A stretch of 64,000 bases of DNA from Nilaparvata lugens (GCF_014356525.2 NC_052507.1:62498295-62562294); one strand, 5' to 3'. Positions 32,506 to 43,400 are shown, counted from the first letter of the stretch. The notes: generated from the letters alone by a model not told the origin. Translations and numbers: made by a program.

Positions 32506-32730
32506 TAAGTAAGAAATGCGTAACTGAAATATGTGTAACGTGCACATTGGGTAACACTAAATGGACTAGCAAATGATGGCGGTCAGAATAACTTATGTTC
32601 TCCTGACCGAAAACTACACAACATCTCAAAGAATTTGGAAATATGCAGTGTATATCTAGGCATTTGAGACTCATGAGCTATATATTTGTTGAGTGTCTGC
32701 CATACGCTTAATAATAAATAAGCAAGAAAT
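32506..32730 (+). mobile_element. short retroposon-like insert with 12-bp duplication
   Basis: TAAGTAAGAAAT (32506-32517) and TAAGCAAGAAAT (32719-32730) flank 201 bp that end in AATAATAAA. Fits a 5'-truncated LINE end; body not recognised. Confidence 0.6.
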
Positions 32731-33097
32731 TAAATTTTTCAATAATTTCATAATGAATTTTCATAATTAAGATGAAGTATTTTGTTGATTAATTATTAAT
32801 TCTACATTGTTAAAATTCGATTTAGCAATTCTTCGTTTTCAAATATTTTATTCAATTAATTTAATTAATTTTTCACTCAATTTTGTAGTCTTACATCTGA
32901 GAGGTATGACAATATACTAATGTAAAATGAAGCTATACTAAATGGAGTATATTCCTATTTTTATTGATACAGTCATTTAACCCATCGCTCTTTTAACTAG
33001 TAATTTCTTTTCATAATCCTATTCATTATAGATTTCAAATTCTACAATTAAAACTTATAATATTCCTCTAATTTTATATTTAATGTGAATTGTATGT

Positions 33098-33147
33098 ATT
33101 GTATTCATTAGATGATTTCTTGAGAAATCATTCATTGAATACAATAT
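33098..33147. repeat. stem-loop
   Basis: GATTTCTTGAGAAATC core extended by ATTGTATTCAT and its inverse. Confidence 0.75.
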
Positions 33148-33229
33148 TTTAGTATGTTATTTATTCTAGCATTACTAAGTAGTTGTGACTTGTGTTGCAG
33201 GTTTTTTTTTTGTGTGTGTGTGTGTATTC

Positions 33230-33480
33230 TTGAATACTCATTCGAGGATCGTGCTGTAAATATGCCTTGCTGTCAAACGAGGGCTTATGAATTCGCCGAC
33301 CGAGATGGCCGGTGATATCGGACATCTGACATTGCCGTGCGGGGCTGAAAGACGATCTTCGATCTGACGCCACTAGCCCGATGCCTGGAGGCCATCACCC
33401 TTCATCCTCACCCATCACCCTTTGGACACCGGACTCGAGGACGACAGATCTTAGATAAGTCCCCCACTACAATATCAGAT
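33230..33480. other. GC-rich patch of unknown nature
   Basis: Distinctly GC-rich for this window (CCTGGAGGCCATCACCC, CACCGGACTCGAGGACG). A minus-strand frame of about 70 codons reads MASDRRSSFSPARQCQMSDI, then HLGRRIHKPSFDSKAYLQHD. I do not recognise it. Confidence 0.4.
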
Positions 33481-33491
33481 GTGCCCCGTAA

Positions 33492-33610
33492 ATTTGGTCT
33501 CTTAAAGACATGAATATTTGGTCTCTTAAAGACGTATTATGTTTGGTCTCTTAAAGACGTATTATATTTGGTCTCTTAAAGACGTATTATACTTGGTCTC
33601 TTAAAGACAG
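33492..33610. repeat. 25-bp tandem repeat, five units
   Basis: TTTGGTCTCTTAAAGACGTA starts at 33493, 33517, 33542, 33567 and 33592. Confidence 0.9.
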
Positions 33611-33961
33611 ATTGATTATTCGATTATCCATGTAAAGATGTATTTTGTAATATTCTCTATTTTATTCTCATTATTATAAGAGCAGTCAGTCAACCGCATA
33701 TCTATGTTTTTAATTCCAAGACCCTCAAACCACTAGAATTAGGATCACATTATTGATCAGATAAAAATCCGCAGATCTCAGGGTCTAGCACAATTTCAAC
33801 AACTAAGCCTTCTCCGACAAAATCATTTGTCACCAGGAGATCGGCTTACAACAGAGCCAAGCGAGAAAGAGTTAGCGCTATCAGCTTTGTTGAATGATAG
33901 ACAAGGATAGCAATACCATTGCTAATCAAACACTGCCATTATTACGTGGACCTCACTATAG

Positions 33962-34721
33962 TATCATAGCTGTTTGAAATCATTCCTAGATCGTGTACCC
34001 CCTAGATTATTTCTTCTACCTGCCAAAAATCAAGGACCATCATAGATCAAGAGTCAACCTGGAGCAATTCGTCAACCTCCTTCTGAGAAGAGGAGTTTCC
34101 TAACAGTGTCACATTCTGGGTAACCTTCCTTGTCCACAATGATAACTCGCTACGTGCGGTGTCACTTGGTCACAGAGGGTTCATTCCAGACTCTAGGAAG
34201 TGCATTGGTGGCTTTAATTAATAGACAAGGCGACTCGACACACTTGGAGGTCCATAGGCTCTCTTTGACCTTTGCTCTCGCCAGGTAAATATCAACAACC
34301 AGCCTCTTTTCCACACTCGAGACTTCTTCTTTCCTTTTTATTGTTCTTCTGCTTCCTCATTCTATTTCTTCATTATCTATCCATCTGCTCAAAGTTCTCT
34401 TAGAATCTGTTCTTCAAATCTCTTGGATTTTCTTATTCGTATTTATTTGTTCCTAGTTAAAATTTACTGTTCGCAATCTCCCTTTGATTGTATTCTTATT
34501 ACAATTCAAACTCATTTTTTCTCCTTACTCTCTCACTCATTTCCAACTTTCTTACTCAATCTCTTCAACTACAAAAAACTAGTAGTTCTGTGAATGGAAA
34601 TATCTTAACCCCGCCCAATAAAAGATATTATCATCTTCATTTCAATTTCATCATGACTGGATGGTATGAAAGTGACTAATCAAACAACTGATCAGATTTG
34701 GGATGGTGGGATAATTTACTA
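33962..34721. other. single-copy stretch
   Basis: 34050-34330 is less AT-rich; 34320-34560 is pyrimidine-rich. At 34579 an isolated CTAGTAGTTCTGTGAA is an E-end scrap. No gene recognised. Confidence 0.35.
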
Positions 34722-34775
34722 GTAGTTCTGTGAACAGTAGACCTCATGCAGTTTTCTCATCCACAAGTATCTGAT
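34722..34775 (-). mobile_element. E-family 3' end fragment
   Basis: CTAGTAGTTCTGTGAACAG followed by TAGACCTCATGCAG and TCATCCACAAGTA. Confidence 0.65.
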
Positions 34776-34933
34776 GTCACCTGTTCTAGTTGATTCAGTT
34801 GAATCACAATTCACAGTTGAATCATAATTTACTTTTAAAAACTGTATTTGTTTTCTTCAAGATCAAAAATGACCTTATGTTAATAAACTCAGTTCACGTT
34901 TGAATTTTTATCCCATATGATAATAATTACTAC

Positions 34934-35208
34934 CATAGAGAAACAATAGCGTAAGTAGATATCCCATGATATAGGGCGTTTATGTCGCAACTTTTACTGT
35001 TATCTCAAGCCAATTACTGTCGATTATTGTCGATTTTTACTGTTTTGACCGGGTAAGAGTGCATGAACGGCACAATATGAGAGACTACCAGCTTCATAAA
35101 GCTTCACAGGAAAGAACTATGTGGACCATCAGCTTGAGATAACAGTGAAAGTTGCAACATATTTGCCCTATACCATGGGATATCTACTTATGTTATTGTT
35201 TCTCTATG
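34934..35208. mobile_element. V-family palindromic MITE (V2)
   Basis: Arms CATAGAGAAACAATAGCG / GTTATTGTTTCTCTATG. Flanks TTACTAC (34927-34933) and TTAATAC (35209-35215): a 7-bp duplication with one change. Confidence 0.8.
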
Positions 35209-35215
35209 TTAATAC

Positions 35216-35750
35216 AGTTCCGTGATAATCTTTCCATGTGATGAAAATATTTTCAACTATTTTTAATTTTTTTTTTTCAATCAAGAATATTATAATTTCT
35301 TTAGCATTATTCAGTTCATTGAATCATTTTTTATTTTATTTTCAATCACCTATTACATTTTTTCAAATGTGAGAATATTGATACTGATGGGCACGCATCA
35401 TAAAAAATACCAATAGAAATGGACACGGCCAGACATCTGTGTAATGTATGCAATGAATAATCCACTTGACAGCTGATTGATTATGAATAATTCTATAGTC
35501 TGATTGATCCTATCATCAACGTAGATGATATATATAGTGATAGTAACAGGGTGAACAGCTACCGGTAGATGAAAATTCACCATCTATGTTCTCCTATATT
35601 CTAGTCCTCATCTAATAAATAAATGAAAACAATCAATCATCACTACTCAACCCCTTTCTATCGTCCCCACTTCATTCATATTTTTTCATTCTCTATCCTC
35701 CTTTTTTCCCGTTCAATTCTCTTTTTTCATCTTATTCTTATGTTCTTCAG
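35216..35750. other. single-copy stretch with an E scrap
   Basis: 35428-35507 matches the middle of E (GACAGCTGATTNATNATGAA, ATTCTATAGTCTGATT). 35640-35750 is a long pyrimidine-rich tract. Confidence 0.4.
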
Positions 35751-35834
35751 GAGGTAAATATCCGCTATGACACCTTCGGCCTGAGGCTACAGGTTTCTTC
35801 AGAAGACCAGAATCTGGACGCTAATTATAACTAA
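35751..35834 (+). CDS. possible terminal exon, 27 codons (low support)
   Basis: After about 100 nt of pyrimidine-rich sequence ending TTCTTCAG (acceptor-like), the frame reads EVNIRYDTFGLRLQVSSEDQ NLDANYN and stops at TAA. The acceptor and short frame fit a last exon, but no partner exon or family is recognised. A transposon tail is an equal alternative. Confidence 0.2.
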   Translation, partial: EVNIRYDTFGLRLQVSSEDQNLDANYN

Positions 35835-36163
35835 GAAGTTGAAAGACTCATCAACATGAAATGTTTTTCGGTCTTAGCAGAGAGGAACTTTAGTTCTTTT
35901 ATGTTGTATTTCTTCTATGTTGTAGTTCTTCTATGAATACTTTGGTTCTTCTAGGATTGTGGCAAAGAGGATATAAATCCTATGGTAAAGCATTACTTTG
36001 TTACGCTAGACAAAAAAAGGAGTTCAAGTAAGTTCCTACCGTCAATACATATTTCTTATTACTAAACATAATTTATAAAACTATACATAATTTTATTAGG
36101 CTATACAACACTTAACAATTCAAAAATTGGAAACTTGAGCTAGAACTCTCAATTTATTGGTTA
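35835..36163. other. single-copy stretch
   Basis: Contains a degenerate TTCTTTTATGTTGTA repeat at 35895-35960. Nothing else recognised. Confidence 0.35.
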
Positions 36164-36384
36164 CTAGCAGGTAACCCGTGCTTCGCACGTTTTCAACTGA
36201 AAACTTGACGTAATGAAATCTAGAAGAATTTAAAATAGGCCTATAAGAGTCCTCAGGTTATTAAGAATGTATATGCAACATTTCAAATAAATCAGTCCAG
36301 TAGTTCAGACGTGATGATGCGTCAAACATAATTTTCCAATACCGTACGTGTATAAGCCAGTTGTTCCTTTTATTATAGTATAGA
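36164..36384 (-). mobile_element. I-family Helitron-like element, copy I3
   Basis: CTAGCAGGTAACCCGTGCTT at the left (A before it) and TTATTATAGTATAGA at the right (T after it). Hairpin CCGTGC-TTC-GCACG is intact. Confidence 0.85.
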
Positions 36385-37454
36385 TTACTAAATCGCCAAG
36401 AAATATAATAGGAAATTGCAAGTGAAATTTCCATCATGGTTGGAAATTATGGATAAATTATCGTTCGTCAATATTTGCAGATTAGATGAGGACATATTCA
36501 TAATTTTTGACATTATAATTCTTCTACTGAATCACCTGTGAGATACCTCGATGTGACTATAAATAAAATAGAAATCTGAGTACTATTTTTAAAATTACTT
36601 GTTTTTTTTTTGTTATTTATATTGAAGAGTAGCCCTTACGGAAATAAAGACAAATATGTGACTATATACTCAGTTTTTTTTCGAAAAATGTTCTGAATGC
36701 CTATGTTTACACCATAAGAACGAATAACTCTATGAAATAGATATACAATGCCCTTCATGAATGAAAATTGTCTCTCAATAGGTAGCTAACTTGTCTAAAA
36801 GCGAGAAGTTCAACAATGTGTTTGAAGTTCACGAAACGTATAGTTAACTCCTAGTGTAATGAGAATTCTATAATAAAAATGATCTCAGCAGATAAACTAG
36901 AGACAATAATTCATGATTTGTAATGGAATATTGAGGTCTATTTTGAAGCTTGTTTAGATAATTCAAAAGTAAGTTAGTTGTAGTAAACGGCCTGCTCTCT
37001 GCTCATAACTCTTGTCAATTTGTATGTTTTCTTACTCGATTTGACTCGAACGAAATTTCACCAAATTAAATTAAATGATTGAATTCACCATTTATCAAGT
37101 TCCATGTGATGGAAATCAGATTTAGAAGAATCAGTCATGATTTTCTTATCCAAAAAACAATCATTCTATCAGGTTATACAACACTTGGCATAAAAATTCA
37201 AACATTGGAAAAGTTGAGCTTAATTTCTTAATAGGCTATATTGGTTTAGAACCAATCTATGACTTCCCTTCCAAATGTCTAGAAATGAAATCATGATTTA
37301 CATGGTGCACTTAGGGACTTTCATGGGTCTCAGTGACTCTCTTATGGTCTGAGGTAACATGGTGGACAGGAATTGTGAGTGAATTGATTGACAATTGGCC
37401 ATCCACTCAGAAAAGTATGAATGAAGATTCAGGGACAAACACGGATTACTATAA
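36385..37454. other. single-copy AT-rich stretch
   Basis: No repeat family or credible ORF. Its last 80 bp (GGGACAAACACGGATTACTA) begin a segment that is repeated at 37921 and 38877. Confidence 0.4.
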
Positions 37455-37831
37455 TTGACCGAGCGAAGTGAGGTCTAAGATTAAAGTCGACGGTTTGGCA
37501 TTTCTCTTAATGTTTAAATGTTTTTATGTTGCGCATTTACGGCGAAACGCGGTGATAGATTTTCATGAAATTTGACAGGTATGTTCCTTAGGTTTTTGGA
37601 AATTTTGCATTTCAAGAATAATATATATAAGGAAAAAGGAGCCTCCTTCACACTCCAATATTGGAGTAAAAATTAGACTATAGTATTATTTATCATAAAT
37701 CAGCTGACAAGTGATTACACAGATGTGTGGAGAAGCCAGTCTATTGCTGTATTTCCATAAGGTCTATAGTTTCAATCAGGTACTTGTGGATGAGAATACT
37801 GCGTGAGGTCTACTGTTCACAGAACTACTAG
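37455..37831 (+). mobile_element. E-family element, copy E4, with empty-site paralog
   Basis: TTGACCGAGCG...GAACTACTAG between A (37454) and T (37832). The paralog at 38921-38960 reads ACTATAATATTATTATCAC without the element. Confidence 0.85.
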
Positions 37832-38070
37832 TATCATTATCGCACACTCTCAATGAACTGTGAAGCTCTATCATTATGGACAGAAATCTTAATGAATTAT
37901 TGATTCACAGGATTCTATGATATGTTAAGTCAATTGATTCTCAATTAGCAATCTACTCGGAAAAATATGAATTGAAAGTCAGGGACAAACACTGATTGCA
38001 ATATCATTGAACACTCAATAAACTGTCAAGCTCAGACAAAAATGTGAATGGTTTGACAGGCATTCATTGA

Positions 38071-38726
38071 CAAGTGGCAGGTAACCCGTGCTCCACAACG
38101 GTCTCATTAAAAACTTGAAAAAACTGAAAACTTGACGTACTGAGATCGTTGAGAATTTAAAATCGACACATGAACATCCTCGGTAGATTTAAATCTACAT
38201 GCAAAATTCCAAGTTCAGACAAGTTTATGAGTCATTCGTGGATTTCCTATCCCGTACGTGTATAAGCCTATTATCTCCTTTAATATACTGGTAGTTCTGT
38301 GAACAGTAGATCTCACGCAGTATTCTCATCCACAAGTACCTGATTGAAACTATAGACCTTATGGAAATACAGCAATAGACTGGCTTCTCCACACATCTGT
38401 GTAATCACTTGTCAGTTGATTTATTATGAATAATATTATAGTCAGATTTTTACTCTAATATTTGCGTATGAAGGAGGCTCCTTTTCCTTTTTTTATTATC
38501 CTTGAAATGCAAAATTTCCAAAAACCTTGTGTATACGTCGACGCGCAATCGAAAAAGAAACATACCTGTCAAATTTCATGAAAATCTATTACCGCGTTTC
38601 GCCGTAAATGCGTAACATTTAAACATATAAACATTTAAGCATTCAAACATTTAAACATTGAGAGAAATGCCAAACCGTCGACTTGAATCTTAGACCTCAC
38701 TTCACTCGGTCAATTATAGATTAGCC
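38071..38726 (-). mobile_element. I-family copy I4, broken by E5
   Basis: GGTAACCCGTGCTCCACAAC at the left; the far end, CTCCTTTAATATA, is interrupted by E5 and resumes TTATAGATTA. Confidence 0.65.
38288..38713 (-). mobile_element. E-family element, copy E5
   Basis: CTGGTAGTTCTGTGAACAG (CTAG changed to CTGG) to CACTCGGTCAA. Inserted near the 5' end of an I element, as E3 is. Confidence 0.75.
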
Positions 38727-39577
38727 ATCCTTTATTCCTTATTCATTTATGCAAAAAGTGCATTAATGAAATGATAGGAAGAGGAAAAATAAGGTAATAA
38801 TCTTGTGCTATTCCTCTCCCAAATTTATTTATCGTAACACATAGTCCGAAATTCAGTCAGAAAATTATTCATTCAATCCACTCAGAAAAAATTTGTAGGA
38901 GAATTCAGGGACGAACACGGGTTACTATAATATTATTATCACACTCTCTCAATGACCTGTCAAGTTCAAACATAGTGGACAGAAATCTGAATAAATTATT
39001 GATTCACCTGTTAGAGCGTGCGAGATTCAGGTGGGCTCCATACCACAGCTCCTATAGGCTGATACAATCCGCACCAATAATCCAATGAGGACGACGTGTC
39101 CTAACTTCGCTGGACGATACGACACGCACTCACGACACAAGCACGACTGACTGACGACTACTTTCAACTGCAACTGGTCACTTTCCGAAGACTAGTGATA
39201 ATGACAGCACTACCGGTTGTAGCATGCTGGTCACCTAATGGAAGATCCTTGCAGAGAGGAAACTCCGTTGATACACCGCGGACAAATGTATCAAAGATCG
39301 CGTGACGTCTTCAAGGTCAGTTTTGATGATGGATTGTTGACAGTAGCCTAACCTTCCCCGTGAACTTTTGACAGTATCTGTAGAGTATGTGGTTTTTGCA
39401 GAAGAAATCTCTAAGGATAAAGTAATTTTCAAGCTTCAGGGGTCACTGCAGACCACGGGGTCTTGTTTTACTCACAGTACACAGTCATTCAATATATGTA
39501 TTGTGCTCGATAATGTATATTGAAAGGAATCAGGATCTTCAAAAAAGGTGTGTTATGCAACAATACTAGACATGCTA
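38727..39577. other. single-copy stretch, less AT-rich at 39010-39480
   Basis: Contains short CACGAC/GACTGACTGACGAC repeats and a donor-like CAAGGTCAGT at 39313. The minus-strand 65-codon frame (39235-39432) is unrecognised. No gene call. Confidence 0.4.
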
Positions 39578-39957
39578 CTATAGTGAAGTCCACTTTATAA
39601 TAGCAGTGGAGAAAGATAGGAGAAAAACGTTGCCTATCCTCTGTCTTGTCAATGCCTTCTATAGACAGTAGCTGATTCAGGTCTATTGATGTAATATTCA
39701 CTGTCCATTCTCGTTTTCAATTATCAATTATGTTTTATTAAGCAAGAAATTATATTTTTCGGTTATTTCATAATGAATGTTCATAATCAGGATTGAATAT
39801 ATATTGTTAATTTATATTATTAATTCTACATTGTTAAAAGATCTGGCCACAGGGTAAAGCGAGAAAGAGATAGTGCTATCCGCTTTGTTCAATGATAGAC
39901 AAGGATAGCAATACCATTGCTAATTAAACACTGCCATTATAAGGTGGACCTGACCAT
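39578..39957. mobile_element. B-family MITE (B10)
   Basis: CTATAGTGAAGTCCAC to AAGGTGGACCTGACCATA, uninterrupted. Confidence 0.8.
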
Positions 39958-39958
39958 A

Positions 39959-40207
39959 TACTATACTAAAGGAAAGAACTGGCTTATACACGGACGGCAT
40001 AGAAAAATTATGTTTGACGCACCATCACGTCTGAACTACTCAACTGATCAATTTGAAATATTGCATATAGATTCTCAATCAACCGACGATGGTTATAGGC
40101 CTATTTCTCAAGATTCTCAAGATCAATTCTTCAAGATTTCATTACGTCGAGTTTTCAGTTTATCAAGTTTTAAAATAGACCCTTGCGGAGCACAGGCCAC
40201 CTGCTAG
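39959..40207 (+). mobile_element. I-family Helitron-like element, copy I5
   Basis: CTATACTAAAGGAAAGAACTGG to GCCACCTGCTAG with T after; abuts B10. The hairpin has one arm changed (GGAGCACAGG). Confidence 0.75.
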
Positions 40208-40315
40208 TCACCAATAATTATCGCATGACATAATTCAGAATGCTTTCAAGGATCTTCACAGAATTTCCAAGACAAAATATTTCCACCTGCTTCCTTCACC
40301 CATGGAGAAGCTCTG

Positions 40316-40461
40316 TAAAACCAAGAAATTTTGCATATAAATTCTCAATTACCCAAGGATAGTTATATGCCTTTTTCCAATTCTCCAAGATTTCATTACG
40401 TCAAGTTTTCAGTTCGTCAAGGTGTAAAATGGACCCTTGCGGAGCACGGGTTACCTGATAG
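40316..40461 (+). mobile_element. I-family 3' fragment, copy I6
   Basis: AAGAAATTTTGCATATAAAT to CGGGTTACCTGATAG; 5' part missing. Confidence 0.65.
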
Positions 40462-40524
40462 TATAATATAAATATAAATAATATCAGACTGGATGAATAG
40501 ATTATAGGATGAGATAGTTTTCTA

Positions 40525-40709
40525 ATGCTCAACTCACACTTACGCGACTCAGGTCGAGAAGAGACTCGACTCTAGTCGAGAGCATGTGTTTTATAGTGAC
40601 GTCGTGGAGACTAGAATCGACTGGTCTGAGTGTCACCATTTGGAAACACATGCTCTCGACTAGAGTCCAGTCTCTTCTCCACCTGAGTCGCGTGAGTGTG
40701 ACTTGAGCC
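40525..40709. mobile_element. G-family palindromic MITE (G2)
   Basis: TGCTCAACTCACACTTACGC to GTGTGACTTGAGCCA; same internal CTCGACTCTAGTCGAG block as G1. Confidence 0.75.
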
Positions 40710-41089
40710 ATAGACCACCACTCACAGAAATCGACACATCTCTCTGGTGGAAACTGGACAGTAATTAAATGAGGATACACCAGACAAAGAGCTTCCTTTC
40801 TGCAGCTGCAGTATAGAGGTATGGTAGCAGCGCTCCTAACGGTAAAGACAAGAAGCGAGCACCGTTAAAAGTACGTACAACTGCTGCAGCTTAGAAGGAC
40901 ATGAATGGTGATAGCATGCAACGCAGTGCAATGCAACAGGTGCACAATGCAGTTCAGTGCATTGCAATCCAATGCAGTTTTAGTGCAGTGCAGTCGACGA
41001 ACATCTGAACAGTTCAATGAACCAACATCAATAATTAATTGCTGCTCAGTTATCGACTAGTGGCCATTTTATTATTGAATTAGTGAGGA
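40710..41089. other. single-copy stretch with TGCA-rich segment
   Basis: 40905-41000 has about ten TGCA or GTGCA words (GCAATGCAACAGGTGCAC, GCAGTGCAGTCGACG). No ORF. Confidence 0.45.
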
Positions 41090-41145
41090 GCGCTTTTCCA
41101 TTGCTAATCAAACACTGCCATTATAACGTGGAGACCTCACCATTA
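41090..41145 (-). mobile_element. B-family end fragment
   Basis: CACTGCCATTATAACGTGGA then GACCTCACCAT. Confidence 0.6.
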
Positions 41146-41161
41146 TTTATACAGAGTGATT

Positions 41162-41470
41162 CAAAAAGAATACCACAACTTTGAAAATCTGTATTTAATC
41201 AAGGAAACATGATAGAAACTTGGGTTGTGAATCAAAATGAAGAGTATTAAAATATGTTTTTCCCCACTAGAAAACAAGTACAAAAAATGTTCAATGTGAC
41301 CCCCTCCAGACACTCGAGTGATATCAATACGATACTCGAACTCGTTGCACACCCTCAGTAGCATATCGGGCGTAACAGTTTGTATAGCTGCTGTTATTTC
41401 TTGTTTGAGCTCCTCAATGTTACCTGGTAGAGGCGTTCGATAAACCTTATCTTTAACGTACCCCCATAGA
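41162..41470 (-). pseudogene. DDE transposase C-terminal fragment (Tc1/mariner-like)
   Basis: Minus-strand frame FLWGYVKDKVYRTPLPGNIE, ELKQEITAAIQTVTPDMLLR, VCNEFEYRIDITRVSGGGHI EHF matches the C-terminal end (…FLWGY-K…VY) of insect mariner/Tc1-related transposases. The end ACAGAGTGATTCAAAAAGAA at 41151 looks like the TIR. The catalytic DDE residues and the DNA-binding domain are missing: upstream of about 41470 the frame enters module O. Dead remnant. Confidence 0.75.
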
Positions 41471-41691
41471 AAAATATTTAAGTGATTTAATATTTTATTT
41501 TGTGAATTTGAAGTTTGTTTTATGTTTCTACGTATCAATCTATACAAATTTAATATTGTTTGTTTTATTCTAATTAATATTTTCAGATTGATGATTTGGT
41601 GTGAAATTGAAATGGACATAACCTAAGTATAATATTTTGATAATTTGAAACTAAATCAGGAAATTGAAGAAGTTTAGGGGAAACACCTGTT

Positions 41692-43197
41692 TTTTACTTT
41701 CCTTGCCCTACTACCATAGGTAAGGAAAGTATTGCTTTCCAAAAAAAATTAAAGTACCCCAATTTCAAGTTTTCTATACGTTTCAAGGTCCCCTGAGTCC
41801 AAAAACATGATTTTTGGGTATTGGTCTGTGTGTGTGTGTATGTGTGTGTGTGTGTATGTGTGTATGTGTGTGTGTGTGTATGTCTATGAACACGATAACT
41901 CCATTCCTAATTAACCAATTGACTTGAAATTTTAAACTTAAGGTCCTTATACCCTGAGGATCCGACAATGAGAAATTCAATAAAATTCAATTCAAGATGG
42001 CGGAAAAAATGGCGGATAATTACTAAAAAAACCATGTTTTTCACGTTTTTTCGAAAATGGCTCTAACAATTTTCTTCAAATTTATACCATGGATAGCTAT
42101 TTATAAGCCCTATCAACTGGCTAAGTCTCATTTCAGGGAAAATTTCAGGAGCTCCGTAATATTCTTGAGAAAAATGGCGGATAATTACTAAAAAAACCAT
42201 GTTTTTCACGTTTTTCTCGAAAACGGCTCCAACGATTTTCTTCAAATTTATACCATGGATAGCTATTTATAAGCCCTATCAACTGGCTAAGTCTCATTTC
42301 AGGGAAAATTTCAGGAGCTCCGTAATATTCTTGAGAAAAATGGCGGATAATGACTAAAAAGCCATGTTTTTCACGTTTTTTCGAAAATGGCTCTAACAAT
42401 TTTCTTCAAATTTATACCATGGATAGCTATGTATAAGCCCTATCAACTGGCATGAGTCTCATTTCTGGGAAAATTTCAGGAGCTCCGTAATATTCTTGAG
42501 AAAAATGGCGGATAATGACTAAATAGCCATGTTTTTCACGGTTTTCTCGAAAACGGCTCCAACGATTTTCTTCAAATTTATACCATGGATAGCTATTTAT
42601 AAGCCCTATCAACTGACATGAGTCTTATTTATGTGAAAATTGCAGGAGCTCCGTAATATTCTTGAGAAAAATGACAGTTACTAAAAAACCATTTTTTTCA
42701 CGATTTTCTCAAAAACGGCTCTAACGAATTTTTTGAAATCCATACCCGGTATAGTTATTTATTAGCTCTATCAACTGACATGAGTCTTTTTCCTGGGGTA
42801 CTAATGAGGGGTCCACCCAATACTTGAGAAATGGACTTTGTAACCTCCTTCTCGTGCATGAGGTAGGTTGGTACACGGTTTTTACTTTTTCTTCTTCCAT
42901 ATACCGTGGGTAGGTAGAGCAGTTTATAAAAAGAACACAGTCATAGTCAAGATATTTCATCTGTAGAACAGCTGTTTTGACGAATTTCGAAAAAAATCAT
43001 CGAATTTCACAATTTACATAAAGGAAAATGTACTCTGAAAACAATTGTATATACATATATACAGTAGTCTGATCGTAGTTGCAAATATGTTGCCGTCAAT
43101 CGTCATTATGTTATTCCCCTAAATTATTCTCGTTTGATAATGAGGCTTATAGTTCAATGAGCAAGGAAAGTTGTGTGAGTGTACCACACCAGATTTT
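41692..43197 (+). mobile_element. A-family element, copy A5, internally expanded
   Basis: TTTACTTTCCTTGCCCTACT at the left, GTACCACACCAGATTTTTT at the right. About twice the family length because of a tandem 165-bp block. GT microsatellite at 41826-41883. Confidence 0.8.
42006..42690. repeat. 165-bp tandem repeat inside A5
   Basis: GGCGGATAAT occurs at 42011, 42176, 42342 and 42507, with a decayed fifth copy at 42673. Each unit holds GAAAANGGCTCNAACNATTT and GGAGCTCCGTAATATTC. Confidence 0.9.
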
Positions 43198-43235
43198 TTT
43201 CTTTTCCGATCATTGTATTGTCTGTGCTATCCTAA

Positions 43236-43400
43236 AGGTGCGTAGAAATATACACGCCGCGAACATGAGCAATTCACTTTTAATCAGCTGATGCCAAGCT
43301 TTTTATATCTGTATCTTACCGTTTCTGTAAAAATACAGATATAATCAGCTGATTGAAAATGAATTGCTCATGTCCGCGGCGCGTATATCTGTACGCACCT
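43236..43400. mobile_element. F-family palindromic MITE (F2)
   Basis: AGGTGCGTAGAAATATACAC to GTATATCTGTACGCACCT with TAA on both sides (43233-43235, 43401-43403). Confidence 0.85.

Larger units (their letters stand above)
32831..33838. mobile_element. unidentified ~1 kb insert in B9
   Basis: B9 breaks off after CGATTTAGCAA and resumes near GATCGGCTTACAACAGAGCC, both resembling the B text GATCTGGCAACAGAG, so a decayed duplication of about 10 bp is likely. The insert holds an AT-rich left half with a stem-loop (33098-33147), a GC-rich middle (33230-33480) and a 25-bp tandem repeat. Confidence 0.5.
32348..33961. mobile_element. B-family MITE (B9), with two inserts
   Basis: Left end GGTGAGGTCCACGTTATAAT, right end CGTGGACCTCACTATAG. 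It contains a 201-bp retroposon-like insert and an unidentified 1 kb insert. Confidence 0.8.
37380..39010. repeat. dispersed triplicated single-copy segment
   Basis: Blocks such as CAGGGACAAACAC, CACTCTCAATGA and ATTATTGATTCAC occur in the same order at 37380-37910, 37921-38040 and 38877-39010, separated by transposon insertions. This looks like an old local duplication. Confidence 0.6.

Noticed and set aside
33492..33610. CRISPR-like spaced repeats
   Set aside because: Units are contiguous 25-bp tandem repeats with no spacers; the context is eukaryotic.
41783..42612. Repeated minus-strand frames (e.g. RFRENREKHG)
   Set aside because: Translation of the 165-bp tandem block of A5.
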